A DNA stretch of 64,000 nt from Desulfomonile tiedjei DSM 6799 (GCF_000266945.1 NC_018025.1:5212001-5276000), one strand, 5' to 3'. Positions 17,000 through 25,865 are shown, counted from the stretch's first letter. Program-made: numbers and translations. Notes: a model not told the origin generated them from the letters alone.

Positions 17000-17360
17000 A
17001 TTTGGGGAACCTTTGTGTAAAAAGGTTCCCAAAACCCTTCCAAAAACTTTTAACACTGTTTAATTCATCGCTTTTTCTCTCGAAAAAACGATGAATTATA
17101 GCAGTTGCCAAAATTGGTGACCTACTGAAGATTAGGAATATTGGTGGGTGCCGTGCCTCCGTGCCGGCACATCTTCAATATGATCAATGATATCGATAGA
17201 ATGGACCGGCAGGGACGCCGGCCCCTACCAATATCCTGTAATTCGCACGAGGGATAAACGACAGAAGTTTTGGCACTGACTATAAACAAATGCTAGAAGT
17301 CCTTGCGAATGGGGTTCGGGCTCCGAGAGACGCGGGGTTTACACGAACGATTTTCCCAGA
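17000..17360. repeat. Fold-back element copy split by MITE insertion
   Basis: The left arm, 17000-17095, carries ggggaacctttgtgtaaaa and aacccttccaaaaactttt; the right arm, 17286-17360, carries aatgctagaagtccttg and tggggttcggg. Together these match the intact element at 6523-6690. The 190-bp MITE sits between the arms, so the fold-back element was there first. It follows the last gene of the redox cluster, as the first copy follows the transporter. Confidence 0.7.
17096..17285 (+). repeat. 190-bp MITE, copy A
   Basis: It begins TTATAGCAGTTGCCAAAA and ends TTTTGGCACTGACTATAA, near-perfect terminal inverted repeats with TA at the edges as in IS630/Tc1-mariner-type elements. The interior contains two GC hairpin halves (gtgcctccgtgccggcac and ccggcagggacgccgg) separated by an AT-rich gatatcgatagaatgg block. 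It has no coding capacity. It has inserted into the fold-back element. Confidence 0.85.
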
Positions 17361-17371
17361 TCTTGCTGCTT

Positions 17372-17701
17372 CTAGTCCGATAAGGAGAGCATTTCGATTA
17401 TCTTGAGGAGTTCTTCACGGTCGTGGTCTGAAATTGTAATAATTTCGAATCCGCAGGCGCAGGGTTCATCGTCGGTGGCCGGCCGGCACCATTTGCATTC
17501 TGCGTCAAAAGAAAAAGGACGCACATTGTCGAATTGATCTGCTTGAATCATAAAGGTTTTTTTCTGCTGGGGTTTAATACTGATTCCGCTGATTTGGATA
17601 CCTCTATCGGTTATATCCTGTATGCAGCCTTCGTTCGTGGGGTCGTCCACATCGAAAATGGCAATGTTGAAGACCGGGTATTTTCTGGGCGTTTCCCTCA
17701 T
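17372..17701 (-). CDS. PilZ-domain protein
   Basis: 109 residues. RKYPVFNIAIFD followed by CIQDITDRGIQISGI matches the PilZ core, (R)xxxR then (D/N)xSxxG. The second motif reads DITDRG, and the first Arg pair is weak, so c-di-GMP binding is uncertain. Four Cys in the C-terminal half (CKWC and CAC) could bind a metal. ATG 17701 overlaps the stop of a 29-codon frame starting at 17788 (MKEAFQLDDCVLLF...) as CTATGA. That short frame may be a translationally coupled leader or the remnant of a longer N-terminus lost by frameshift. The same PilZ type recurs in two larger proteins of the window. Confidence 0.68.
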   Translation of the reverse strand: MRETPRKYPVFNIAIFDVDDPTNEGCIQDITDRGIQISGISIKPQQKKTFMIQADQFDNVRPFSFDAECKWCRPATDDEPCACGFEIITISDHDREELLKIIEMLSLSD

Positions 17702-17906
17702 AGTGCCGAGTCCGCCTCAGGACCGATTCTCCTGGAAGTTCGAGAAAATAGAAGGACACAATCGTCCAGTTGAAATGCTTCTTTCATGAGAGCCTTTCAA
17801 GAAAAGAAAAGTCCGGGATGCTTTAGGAACTCGGGTGTCAGTGTTACCTGGCTTACAATCTTTTGCAAACACAACTACTGCTTAGATCCGTTGAGCTCGA
17901 ATGATC

Positions 17907-18443
17907 TTACTTGGGCACGCTTTCCGGCAAAACAATCTTGGGACAGATCATTTTCATCACGTTCAAATACGGTCTGATAAGTTCGCCCACCTTGTCCAGG
18001 TTGTGACGAGTATCGTCCTGCACAGTTCCATCAGGCTTGACTGATTGGAGCGCTTGTCCAAGCATCCCGGCAATCGGACCGGTAATATCTGTTGATTGCT
18101 TCACAGTGTCCGGATCTTTTCCGGCAAACTGCATGATTGCCATGAGAGAGTCCGACCATGATTTGGATAATCGGGATATTTTCTCCTGATCGCTCAAGTT
18201 GGGGTCTCTCGACACGGCAATGAGACTATCGATCTGTTTCTGGATATTTTCACAAACTATAGTTTGGCCGGGCTCAGGTTGCATCTGGGCCTGGCAAACC
18301 GAAACATGCACCGACAGGATTGCAATGAGCGGCACCAGAAAGAACAGCACGGATTTCACGGAATCGAAGCTTTGAAATTGTTGCGCATAATAATGCGTAC
18401 GACCTTGTCGCACGGCACGTATTGAGTGAGTATATCGTTTCAC
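17907..18443 (-). CDS. Exported protein of unknown function
   Basis: 178 residues from a GTG at 18443, chosen because GGGAG lies 7 nt upstream. A long basic n-region precedes the hydrophobic signal core (SVLFFLVPLIAILSVHVSVCQAQ). The mature part is mostly helical, charged and proline-poor (PNLSDQEKISRLSKSWSDSLMAIMQFAG), with two Cys (TIVCENIQ, KMICPKI) that could form a disulfide. No family recognised. A later GTG at 18359 would give a more compact signal peptide but has no ribosome binding site. It faces away from the QueG-like gene, whose start region lies about 150 nt away. Confidence 0.6.
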   Translation of the reverse strand: MKRYTHSIRAVRQGRTHYYAQQFQSFDSVKSVLFFLVPLIAILSVHVSVCQAQMQPEPGQTIVCENIQKQIDSLIAVSRDPNLSDQEKISRLSKSWSDSLMAIMQFAGKDPDTVKQSTDITGPIAGMLGQALQSVKPDGTVQDDTRHNLDKVGELIRPYLNVMKMICPKIVLPESVPK

Positions 18444-18595
18444 TGCAGTAGCTCCCTGTGATGTTGTTCCCACTGTGCCATACGATGAGATACACCGTCA
18501 ATTTTTTTTGCTCTTTTGCATCGGGTGCAGAATCGGTCGGCTTTACTTTTAGCAGGTATTTGTTAAGACTGTGTCAACTGGATCGGAGGCCTGAA

Positions 18596-19339
18596 TTGAA
18601 AACAACTCAACTCAGAAAATTAACCCAGGATTGGGGAGCAGATTTTACCGGAATAGCCGATCTTCAATTGCTCCGTGGCATAAAAACGGAACCCGCGAAT
18701 CTTCTGGATGGCTATTCTCGCGCGGTAAGCATTGCCGTACGGCTTTCTGACGGAGTTTTCGACGGGATAGTCGATGCACCCACTCCGCTGTACCAGCAGC
18801 ACTATCTCAAAGTAAACAGTTTTCTCGACGATTTGGCTGTGCGCGTCACGCAATATCTTCAGAAACATGGTGCGAAAGCATTGCCGATTCCTGCATCTCA
18901 AGTGCTGGATCGGGTTAACTGGAACTCTTATATTTCTCACAAAGCGGTTGCTCTCGCTGCTGGAATAGGATGGCAAGGCAAGAGCTTGTTGATCGTAAAT
19001 CCGCAGTGCGGACCCCGCATCAGACTTGTCACCGTCCTTACCGACGCGCTTTTGGAAACTGACGAGCCGCTCAAGAATCGATGCGGAAAATGCACTTCCT
19101 GCACGGAAGCATGCCCGGCTCAGGCCATAAAGAACGTCAACACAGAGTACCATTTCCGGGACAGAGATGAAGCATTGCATTTCGAGCGCTGTGTGGAAAA
19201 AGTGGTAGATGATTTTGCCAAACGCCCGTTTATAGAGCATCCTATTTGTGGCATATGCATAAAAGCCTGTCCATGGGGAAAAGAAAAGAAGAAGCGTTCA
19301 AGAAACCCCAAAACGGAGTCTCTTCTGCCTGCCACGTGA
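18596..19339 (+). CDS. QueG-like double-cluster Fe-S protein (epoxyqueuosine reductase relative)
   Basis: 247 residues. The N-terminal domain of the epoxyqueuosine reductase type (DWGADFTGIADLQLLRG, SRAVSIAVRLSDGVFDGI, HKAVALAAGIGWQGKSLLIVNP) is followed by two 4Fe-4S motifs, CGKCTSCTEACP and CGICIKACP. The Asp and HEAT-repeat C-terminus of true QueG are missing, so the cobalamin-dependent tRNA reaction is not assured; many anaerobes carry such shortened paralogues. TTG 18596 is chosen because GGAGG lies 6 nt before it; the frame extends further up without a good start. The Nudix gene follows 33 nt downstream, likely one transcript. Confidence 0.78.
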   Translation: MKTTQLRKLTQDWGADFTGIADLQLLRGIKTEPANLLDGYSRAVSIAVRLSDGVFDGIVDAPTPLYQQHYLKVNSFLDDLAVRVTQYLQKHGAKALPIPASQVLDRVNWNSYISHKAVALAAGIGWQGKSLLIVNPQCGPRIRLVTVLTDALLETDEPLKNRCGKCTSCTEACPAQAIKNVNTEYHFRDRDEALHFERCVEKVVDDFAKRPFIEHPICGICIKACPWGKEKKKRSRNPKTESLLPAT

Positions 19340-19372
19340 TCTATGCTAAAACCGACCATACCTGGAGAATGT

Positions 19373-19930
19373 ATGACCCCACCGGATCGCGAACTCACTT
19401 GGAAAGTATTAGATAAAAAAGAAGATAGAAATTATCGCTTGTTTTCCGTGCACATTCATAAAAGTAAGTCACCTCGGACGGGTGATGTTCACGATTTTCA
19501 AGTGCTTAACTCGCCGGACTGGGTAACTGTTATCCCGGTTACGGCAGACAATAATCTTGTATTCGTGAACCAATATCGTCACGGCAGTGGAACACTTTCT
19601 CTGGAACCTCCCGGAGGACTGGTGAAAGAAGGTCAGACTCCTGAACAGAGCGCACGAGAAGAACTGGAAGAGGAGACAGGATATCTTGCGGATAGATTTG
19701 AGCTTCTCGGATGGATGCACCCGCTGCCGGCACTTTTTAATAATAAAATGTACGTGTACTACGCAAAGAATGTCGAGCTTACCGGTCGGATCAATCCCGA
19801 TGAAACTGAAGAAATACAAACAGTTCTAATCCCGGTTCACGATCTTCCACGTTACATTCAGACAGGCAGAATCAGCTGCGGAATCATGATTGCCGCACTG
19901 CATCTGTTCTTAAACAAGCAATTAGTGTAA
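19373..19930 (+). CDS. Nudix hydrolase, ADP-ribose pyrophosphatase-like
   Basis: 185 residues, typical for the ADPRase branch. TWKVLDKKEDRNYRLFSVHIHKSKSP and the NQYRHG segment are the usual N-terminal domain and substrate loop. The Nudix box reads GLVKEGQTPEQSAREELEEE and continues TGY. Compared with Gx5Ex7REUxEExGU, the first Glu is Gln and the Arg is Glu, while the metal-binding EExxEE core is kept. Hydrolysis of ADP-ribose or another nucleoside diphosphate derivative is the expected reaction; the substitutions leave activity open. ATG 19373 has GGAG 5 nt upstream; an in-frame ATG at 19343 overlaps nothing but lacks one. Confidence 0.82.
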   Translation: MTPPDRELTWKVLDKKEDRNYRLFSVHIHKSKSPRTGDVHDFQVLNSPDWVTVIPVTADNNLVFVNQYRHGSGTLSLEPPGGLVKEGQTPEQSAREELEEETGYLADRFELLGWMHPLPALFNNKMYVYYAKNVELTGRINPDETEEIQTVLIPVHDLPRYIQTGRISCGIMIAALHLFLNKQLV

Positions 19931-20089
19931 ATCGACGCTGCTTGAACGCTGAACGATTTCACGCAATCAGAAAAGAATGTCTCGCGAAGGAGTCCCTTAC
20001 CGGAGCCCGTCACCGGTGTTTCCGGTTTTACCCGGCAGTGTAAGAATTGTCTGCACATCAGTCCGATCGTCGCAGACTGCCGGATTTAA

Positions 20090-20118
20090 TTGACAATGTA
20101 CATATGACCGTCTAAGAT
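20090..20118 (+). promoter_or_regulatory. Sigma-70-type promoter of the kinase gene
   Basis: TTGACA, 17 nt, TAAGAT. The transcript would have a leader of about 175 nt containing a TGTGTCC/GGACACA hairpin (about 20124-20158). I could not match that leader to a known riboswitch. Confidence 0.5.
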
Positions 20119-20300
20119 GGCTCTGTGTCCTCATGAAACGCGAGTCAGGGGGGACACATTATGATAATTGCTGCCGGCTATGGCGATCTCGGGTAAGAAT
20201 TAGGCGCGACAAGCTTGTGATATACGTTAATTGCTTTACGTAAATTGTCGAGTCCCATCATTGGCAATATCGTATTAAATTGAATGACAGAGGCTCTTGC

Positions 20301-22187
20301 ATGAACAAGCCGGGAATTCGAGCACCAGGTCATATGCCGCATTCCGACGATTCCTTGGTAAGTTTCCGAAAAGGATCGACATACAAGGAAATGGGATTGC
20401 TGAACGAGGCAATTTCAGAATACGAAAAGTGCCTCATAGATCCGGCGTTTAGAATCCGGGCCCTGCGCGAAATCGGCGCGTGCTATTTTGCCCAAAATTC
20501 TCCGGAAAAAGCTGAGCGAATTTTCTTACGCGCATTGCTCTATCCTCAAATAACTCCACACGAAAAAGCAAAAATATACGCCGAACTTGCTGAAATCTAT
20601 GTGAACCAGGGCAAATTCGAGGCCGCGCTGGAAAGATTTCTTCATTTAAGGGATGCAGATCCGGACTATCTGCCCGATCTCGAATCCAAAATTAAAGATC
20701 TGTACGAATCTCTTGAATCCACTTTCTGGGAAGAGAGAGAAGATATCGAACCTGTCGACCCGGACAATCCTCCTCAAGCCGGAAATACATTTGAGGACGC
20801 AAGAAGAAGTTCGCCCCGGGTGAGGTTTTCCAGCAGGATTTTTTACTCGTTTGACGAAACCAACTGGAGCACGGGATATTCAACCGATATCAGCAAATCG
20901 GGCATATTCATACTCACCTACAAGCCCGTTCCCGTGGGAAGTCTGGTTTTCATGAAATTCGAATTGCCGGAGTCCTTTGGGCCGACGCCGCTCAAAATCC
21001 TGGGCCAGACTGTGAGGCAGGAATCAAAGAGGCACTCTAAAAACGGCGTTCTCGGCATGGGCATCCAATTTATTTCCGTAGACACCAAATTATCCGAGAA
21101 ACTTAAAGTCCTGATTCGGGAACTCCAGGAACGTGAGAACCAGGATTTAGCATCCCACAAGGAAATACGGTTCCAATGTGAACAGTGCGGTAGAGTGGTG
21201 GGCGCTGAAAAATCCTTTGCCGGACAGTCCATCACGTGTTTTTGCGGAACAGAGCTTTCCGTCCCCTTTGTAGTCCATACTCCCACTGAAAAGAATCCTT
21301 TTCAAGGGTATCTTCTTGCAGGTTGCCGAATGGACGGGGTGATTGGTTCAGGTAGTGCAGCTACCGTGTACAAAGGACACCACCTCGCCTTGGATATCCC
21401 CGTTGCTATCAAAATACTCAGCTCGATGCAGAAGCGGATCGGCAGCCAAATAGCCAAACGATTTCTCAAAGAAGCGCGGATTATTGCGAGAATCAAGCAC
21501 GAGAACATTGTTGCAGTAATGAACGCGGGAGTGGAAAACGGGCACAGTTTCATTGTCATGCAGTACGTTGCCGGTCGCAGCCTGGCGCAATTGCTGCAAA
21601 GTAAAGAACAGATCGATCTGAATCAGTTTATTCGGCTTTTCCTTGATGTAAGTGCCGCATTGCAGGCTGCTCATGAACACGACGTCGTGCACGGCGACAT
21701 TAAGCCTGCCAATATACTGATTACTCCTGCAGGAACAGCGATGCTCGTTGACTTCGGTCTGGTAAAGGATCTTAAGTCCTTTCAAGAAGAAAAGACGAAA
21801 GGCCTGGCATTGGGAACTCCGCTTTACATGTCCCCGGAACAGGCAAAGGGCGAATACGCTACGGAATTTCGATCTGACATCTATTCACTGGGAGCTACCA
21901 TGTATCACGCATTGGCGGGTAGGCCTCCCTTCTATGGAATGACGAGCCTGGAAGTGATCAGGAGACAAATCTCCGAGACTCCCACACATATTTCGGAACT
22001 CCTCCCTGATGCTCCTCACAGATTGGCCGATCTCATTATGAAAGCCTTGGAAAAAGATCCTGCATGGCGATTTCAGTCGGCTGAAGCTCTGAGACACGAA
22101 TTACTGAAAATATCGAGGGACGTGGCAATCGATCGATTCAAACCACTTCTGAAGAAGAGGATGAAATCTCCGTCTGAAATAGAATGA
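20301..22187 (+). CDS. TPR-PilZ-zinc ribbon-serine/threonine kinase fusion
   Basis: 628 residues. Domains in order: TPR helices (about 25-140, e.g. YKEMGLLNEAISEYEKCL and YAELAEIYVNQGKFEAALERF); PilZ domain (about 170-275, RRSSPRVRFSSRIFYSF then STDISKSGIFI); a small zinc-ribbon-like segment (FQCEQCGRVVGAEKSF then CFCG, about 290-312); and a complete Hanks-type kinase (about 325-600) with GSGSAATVYKG, the AIKIL lysine, HGDIKPANIL, VDFGLV and GTPLYMSPEQAKGE. The catalytic loop is HGD instead of HRD. There is no membrane helix. The order suggests a kinase gated by c-di-GMP and a protein partner. ATG 20301 is chosen for GAGG 7 nt before it. Confidence 0.9.
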   Translation: MNKPGIRAPGHMPHSDDSLVSFRKGSTYKEMGLLNEAISEYEKCLIDPAFRIRALREIGACYFAQNSPEKAERIFLRALLYPQITPHEKAKIYAELAEIYVNQGKFEAALERFLHLRDADPDYLPDLESKIKDLYESLESTFWEEREDIEPVDPDNPPQAGNTFEDARRSSPRVRFSSRIFYSFDETNWSTGYSTDISKSGIFILTYKPVPVGSLVFMKFELPESFGPTPLKILGQTVRQESKRHSKNGVLGMGIQFISVDTKLSEKLKVLIRELQERENQDLASHKEIRFQCEQCGRVVGAEKSFAGQSITCFCGTELSVPFVVHTPTEKNPFQGYLLAGCRMDGVIGSGSAATVYKGHHLALDIPVAIKILSSMQKRIGSQIAKRFLKEARIIARIKHENIVAVMNAGVENGHSFIVMQYVAGRSLAQLLQSKEQIDLNQFIRLFLDVSAALQAAHEHDVVHGDIKPANILITPAGTAMLVDFGLVKDLKSFQEEKTKGLALGTPLYMSPEQAKGEYATEFRSDIYSLGATMYHALAGRPPFYGMTSLEVIRRQISETPTHISELLPDAPHRLADLIMKALEKDPAWRFQSAEALRHELLKISRDVAIDRFKPLLKKRMKSPSEIE

Positions 22188-22344
22188 GACCAGCCACAAT
22201 CGAGGAAAATGGCGCTTAAACTTCACTGTGCGTTTGGCTGATAGGTGGAATACCATTTGGCAGTTATGCTCATAAGACTGATTGCCAAAAATCCTTACGG
22301 TTATCTCACACTCCAGTTCAACTATCAGTGGGGACCGGCTTCCC

Positions 22345-22570
22345 GAGACCGTCTCAAAATTCTCGAATGCACAGAACATCGTGCCACGATTCGCCATCGT
22401 GGTAGGGATCCCGCGAACACGCGGGATGCCTGCCCTCCCGCAATGACCGGCACGGAGGCCGGTCACTACCGGGCACCCACGAGGGGCGCCCCTCCAGTCA
22501 GTCCGGGAAGATGATGAGAATTTCGTGGCACGATCTGGAGTTGATTTTGACTTTTGAGACACTTTCTCTC
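22345..22570. repeat. MITE with IS1182-type ends
   Basis: The left end GAGACCGTCTCAAAATTCTC and the right end (reverse strand) GAGAGAAAGTGTCTCAAAAG share GTCTCAAAA with the ends of the full IS1182-like element at 35249-36937. A second inverted word, ATCGTGCCACGA, lies further in on both sides. The interior holds only hairpins, so it would depend on that transposase. Confidence 0.6.
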
Positions 22571-22766
22571 TGCCGGTCCATTCCATTGACATGATTGAGA
22601 ATTTTTGAAGATACCGCGGCACGGAGGCCAGTGATACGGACTTGCGATCAAGATAGTTCTCATTGAGGAGAGCACGGACCTACAGGGCAGGTCCGTGGCA
22701 CCCAAAACCGCCATCGATCCCGCATACATGGGGGTGCCACTGACCTGCGCAGCCAGGTCAGTGCAG

Positions 22767-22957
22767 TTATATCAGTTGCCAAAATTGGTGACCGATTGAA
22801 GATTTAGGAATATTGGTGGGTGCCGTGCCTCCGTGCCGGCACATCTTCAATATGATTAATGATATCGATAGAATGGACCGGCAGGGAGGCCAGTCCCTAC
22901 CAATATCCTGTAATTTACACGAGGGATAAACGACAGAATTTTTGGCACTGACTATAG
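22767..22957 (+). repeat. 190-bp MITE, copy B
   Basis: It starts TTATATCAGTTGCCAAAA and ends TTTTTGGCACTGACTATAG, with an interior close to identical with copies A and C. No open frame. Confidence 0.85.
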
Positions 22958-23219
22958 CATCTTGAATGCAAAATCGTATGACTACCAATTCCGATGAATC
23001 GCTCTTCACTATCCGCGATTACTCTTAGAATCACAAATATTGCAGGGAACGGCTGAAAGCGGAATATCAAGATTTGTGAGCGGGAATTTGAGAAAAACTT
23101 CCTGCAGCGATTGTCACGGATGGCGGGGAAACTTTCTTGTGCAGAAAAGGGTACCCGGGGAACTCTTTCAGATAATCGCTCGAATCAGGTTACAAAAAGA
23201 TTTCCCCGATCTTACCGGG

Positions 23220-24794
23220 TTAGCGGGCAAACTCCACAGCCCGCGCTTCACGAATGACCACTATCTTAATCTGTCCGGGATAGGACAGTTCTTTTTCGAT
23301 TTTCTTACGAATGTCGCGTGCAAGGAGAGACAACCCCTCGTCTCCGATATTCGAGTTCTCTACAATGATTCTGATTTCACGACCTGCCTGGATTGCAAAA
23401 GATTTGCTGACACCTTTGAAGGAATCGGCAATCCGTTCGAGATCTTCGAGCCGTTTCACATAATTTTCCAGCATTTCTCGCCGTGCACCCGGTCTGGCCG
23501 CAGACAGCGTATCCGCAGCCTGCACGAGGACTGCGATCATGCTGGTCGGTTCTTCATCGCCATGATGAGCCGCGATGGCATTCACTATCAGACCCGATTC
23601 CCCGTAGCGTCTGGCAATATCGGCTCCGATTACTGCATGAGCACCTTCCACCTCGTGGTCGATGGCCTTTCCGATATCGTGGAGCAGTCCCGCCCTTTTC
23701 GCCTTCTTGGGATTCAGTCCGAGTTCAGCGGCCATAATGCCGCTGAGAAAAGCCACCTCAACGGAATGCTGATAGACGTTCTGTGCAAAGGATGTCCTGT
23801 ATTTCAGCTTTCCCAATAGCTTGATCAACTCCGGGTTGATTCCGTGAACTCCAACGTCAAAGCTCGCCTGTTCGCCCGCTTCGACTATGGCTTCCTCCAT
23901 TTCCAGAGTGACTTTCTTGACTACTTCTTCAATACGCGCCGGATGAATCCGGCCGTCATTGATGAGCCGTTCCAAAGCCATACGGGCAACTTCGCGACGT
24001 ATGGAATTGTAACCCGACAAGATGACTGCTTCAGGGGTATCGTCAATTATCAGATCGATTCCTGTGGCGGCTTCTATGGCCCTGATATTCCTGCCTTCCC
24101 GGCCGATAATCCTTCCCTTCATTTCTTCGTTGGGAAGATTAACCACTGAAACCGTACGTTCGGCAATGTAATCTGCCGCGTATCTCCCCACAGCCGTAGC
24201 GATAATTTCTTTTGCTTTTTTGTCGGATTGAGCGTGGGTTTCTTCTTCTATCTGGCGGATGATACGAGCGCTTTCAATACGCGTCTCATCTTCGACATTC
24301 TTCAGGAGGATCTCTTTTGCTTCCTGAGCAGAGAGACCTGCGAGTTGTTCGAGTTTTTCAGCCTGTTTTTTGAAAAGCGCATCCGCGTCTTTCTCTTTAT
24401 CTTTGGCGCGCTTGAATCCCTGTTCGATATCTTTCTCGTGTTTTGCAATTAAGGCTTCTTTGCTTTCGAGTTGTGAAGCCTTTCGCTCGAGATTCTCTTC
24501 CTTCTTTACAAGGCGAACTTCGCGTGCGGATAATTCCGATCGTCGTTCTCTGATTTCATTTTCCAAGTCCGTCCTGGCCTGGAATAGTTTATCCTTGGCC
24601 TGGAGAAGGGCCTCTTTCTTGATTGTTTCCGCCTCCTTAGACGCGGTTTTTACAATCTCCTCGGCTTCTGTTTTAGCTGATTGGACCCAACTCTTGTCAA
24701 GGAATCTCGCGAGAGCATAACCACCCCCAACCCCGAGGATGACCGCGATAAGGGCTGGAATCAAATAGGGAATCGATTCCACAACCCCCTCCAT
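23220..24794 (-). CDS. rny: Ribonuclease Y
   Basis: 524 residues, the family's usual length. An N-terminal membrane helix ([21 protein letters not shown]) is followed by a long charged coiled coil (about 35-210), a KH domain ([21 protein letters not shown]) and an HD domain with [20 protein letters not shown]. The C-terminus is HD-associated. RNase Y is a membrane-bound endoribonuclease that starts mRNA decay and acts on 5'-monophosphate transcripts. Downstream on the same strand is the repeat-rich gap; upstream lie the 6S RNA and zapA. All landmarks are present. Confidence 0.96.
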   Translation of the reverse strand: MEGVVESIPYLIPALIAVILGVGGGYALARFLDKSWVQSAKTEAEEIVKTASKEAETIKKEALLQAKDKLFQARTDLENEIRERRSELSAREVRLVKKEENLERKASQLESKEALIAKHEKDIEQGFKRAKDKEKDADALFKKQAEKLEQLAGLSAQEAKEILLKNVEDETRIESARIIRQIEEETHAQSDKKAKEIIATAVGRYAADYIAERTVSVVNLPNEEMKGRIIGREGRNIRAIEAATGIDLIIDDTPEAVILSGYNSIRREVARMALERLINDGRIHPARIEEVVKKVTLEMEEAIVEAGEQASFDVGVHGINPELIKLLGKLKYRTSFAQNVYQHSVEVAFLSGIMAAELGLNPKKAKRAGLLHDIGKAIDHEVEGAHAVIGADIARRYGESGLIVNAIAAHHGDEEPTSMIAVLVQAADTLSAARPGARREMLENYVKRLEDLERIADSFKGVSKSFAIQAGREIRIIVENSNIGDEGLSLLARDIRKKIEKELSYPGQIKIVVIREARAVEFAR

Positions 24795-24950
24795 CTCTAT
24801 TTATTGCGGGACGGTCAAACAAGAAACCAGTATGGTAGCTCAAAAATCGGAAGACTTGTCAAGGATAAACAGGTGGGCCGTAACCTTTGATGCCCAAATT
24901 ACGTATATATAGTCCCCAAATCGTCATCCAGAGGTTTCTGTTTATTGTCC

Positions 24951-24977
24951 CGGTTGTGGTCAAAAGCAGCAACCGGC
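24951..24977 (-). terminator. Hairpin after the 6S RNA
   Basis: On the minus strand CCGGTTGCTG...CACAACCGG forms a stem just past the mature 3' end of the 6S RNA. Only a weak A/T stretch follows, so termination is probable but not certain. Confidence 0.45.
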
Positions 24978-24987
24978 AAACGTGTGA

Positions 24988-25173
24988 ATAGTCCCCCGCT
25001 ATCGGCCGTTACAGCGGAACTTTTGAACCTGGTTTCCCAGGTGGGACCCAGACGACTGCTTCAGGCTTCCTGCTTCAATGGCAGGCATGCTCACCACAGC
25101 CGGGGGTGGCTCCCATTTTTTGAGTGTTGGCTCAAAAAATTGCCGCCAATCACGAACCAAGCAGGGGACTTAG
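24988..25173 (-). ncRNA. ssrS: 6S RNA
   Basis: 6S RNA binds sigma-70 RNA polymerase and dampens transcription in stationary phase. On the minus strand the conserved 3' half is plain: CTGTGGTGAGCATGCCTGCC, GCAGGAAGCCTGAAGC, a GGTTCAAAAGTTCCGCTG segment and CCGATAGCGGG, the same order of words as in the E. coli RNA. The ends pair as AGTCCCCTGC with GCGGGGGACT, giving a closing stem and about 186 nt. It lies directly after the zapA stop, the same zapA-ssrS neighbourhood as in many proteobacteria. The exact ends are set from the closing stem only. Confidence 0.85.
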
Positions 25174-25178
25174 CGTAT

Positions 25179-25505
25179 TCAAATGACACGATCAATCGAT
25201 TCGAGAAGCTTTTCGGTTTTTTCCTCCAACTCTCGTATTGTCTGCTCTTTAACCCGTTTATATTGATATAACTCGTCAGTAACGTTTAAGAGGGTCAGTA
25301 TGACCAGATCTAAGGTTGAGACGACCGCAGCCTGTTTCTCAATCGCTTCGGCCCTCTGTTGAATGAACTCAGCAAGCCTTTGAACGTAACGCCTGTCACC
25401 ATGCCCTTTTACACTATATTCACGACCAAACAATCGTACTTTGACGGCTTCGGCACTGTCAGACCGATTCTCGGAAGAGACAGAACCATCAACTTCCTGG
25501 CTCAG
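25179..25505 (-). CDS. zapA: Cell division protein ZapA, possible CTG start
   Basis: ZapA bundles FtsZ filaments. VRLFGREYSVKGHGDRRYVQRLAEFI followed by a long C-terminal coiled coil is the family pattern. The conserved VKVRLFG lies upstream of the first standard start (TTG 25433), and no ATG/GTG/TTG exists in that frame further up. A CTG at 25505 has GGAGG 7 nt before it and overlaps the stop of the ZapB-like gene as CTGA, like the common ATGA junction. It would give 108 residues. I chose it, with TTG 25433 (84 residues) as the alternative. The 6S RNA follows within 10 nt. Confidence 0.8.
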   Translation of the reverse strand: MSQEVDGSVSSENRSDSAEAVKVRLFGREYSVKGHGDRRYVQRLAEFIQQRAEAIEKQAAVVSTLDLVILTLLNVTDELYQYKRVKEQTIRELEEKTEKLLESIDRVI

Positions 25506-25723
25506 GTGAACGCCTCCAACTTCTCGATAATTCTATCCAGCTTGCCTTTCGCTGCTTTATGGTCCTTTTGGAGTTTCTTGATGGTTCGGTCCAATTCCCC
25601 GATTCTCTTATCTCTCTTCTCAAGTTCTCGACCGAACCGTTCCTGTTCTTTCTTGGATTGATCGTTCTGCTCTATTAAATGCATGATCTTCTCTTCGAGA
25701 AGAGCAAGCTTATCGGAATCCAT
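25502..25723 (-). CDS. Small coiled-coil protein, ZapB-like
   Basis: 73 residues, almost entirely heptad-patterned charged coiled coil (LEEKIMHLIEQNDQSKKEQERFGRELEKRDK...). Its size, coil and position directly before zapA, with a 4-nt stop/start overlap, suggest the ZapB-type partner found next to ZapA in deltaproteobacteria. Sequence alone cannot prove homology for such low-complexity coils. It is preceded by an AGGAGA-type ribosome binding site and an AT-rich promoter region. Confidence 0.7.
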   Translation of the reverse strand: MDSDKLALLEEKIMHLIEQNDQSKKEQERFGRELEKRDKRIGELDRTIKKLQKDHKAAKGKLDRIIEKLEAFT

Positions 25724-25865
25724 CTGAATCTCCTATTGGCTTTTTGAGATCCGCTTTAATTATATTTCTTTAGCATAATGTGTCAAGAAATATCTTGAAC
25801 CACTCGCTAAAGTTCAACAACGACCGCGGACTTTCGCGAAAAATAGCACATCTAATTCCTGAGAA

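Larger units (their letters stand above)
22188..23219. other. Repeat-packed intergenic region
   Basis: No gene is supported over 1 kb. It contains an IS1182-ended MITE (22345-22570), a fragment of the 190-bp MITE in reverse (22571-22640), hairpins ggacctacagggcaggtcc and tgacctgcgcagccaggtca (about 22676-22762), a full MITE (22767-22957), and near 23125-23215 a relative of the fold-back arm (ggggaaactttcttgtgcag and aagatttccccgatcttacc). It lies between two converging genes, a usual sink for such elements. Confidence 0.7.

Noticed and set aside
17988-18000. Additional PilZ or kinase partner in the 17.7-18.5 kb region
   Set aside because: The exported protein there has no PilZ motif; only signal peptide and helices are visible.
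20119-20300. Riboswitch in the kinase leader
   Set aside because: A TGTGTCC/GGACACA hairpin exists but none of the conserved words of GEMM, c-di-GMP-II, cobalamin or ykkC motifs are visible.
22245-22514. 89-codon frame in the repeat-rich gap
   Set aside because: Runs through the IS1182-type MITE; no coding features.
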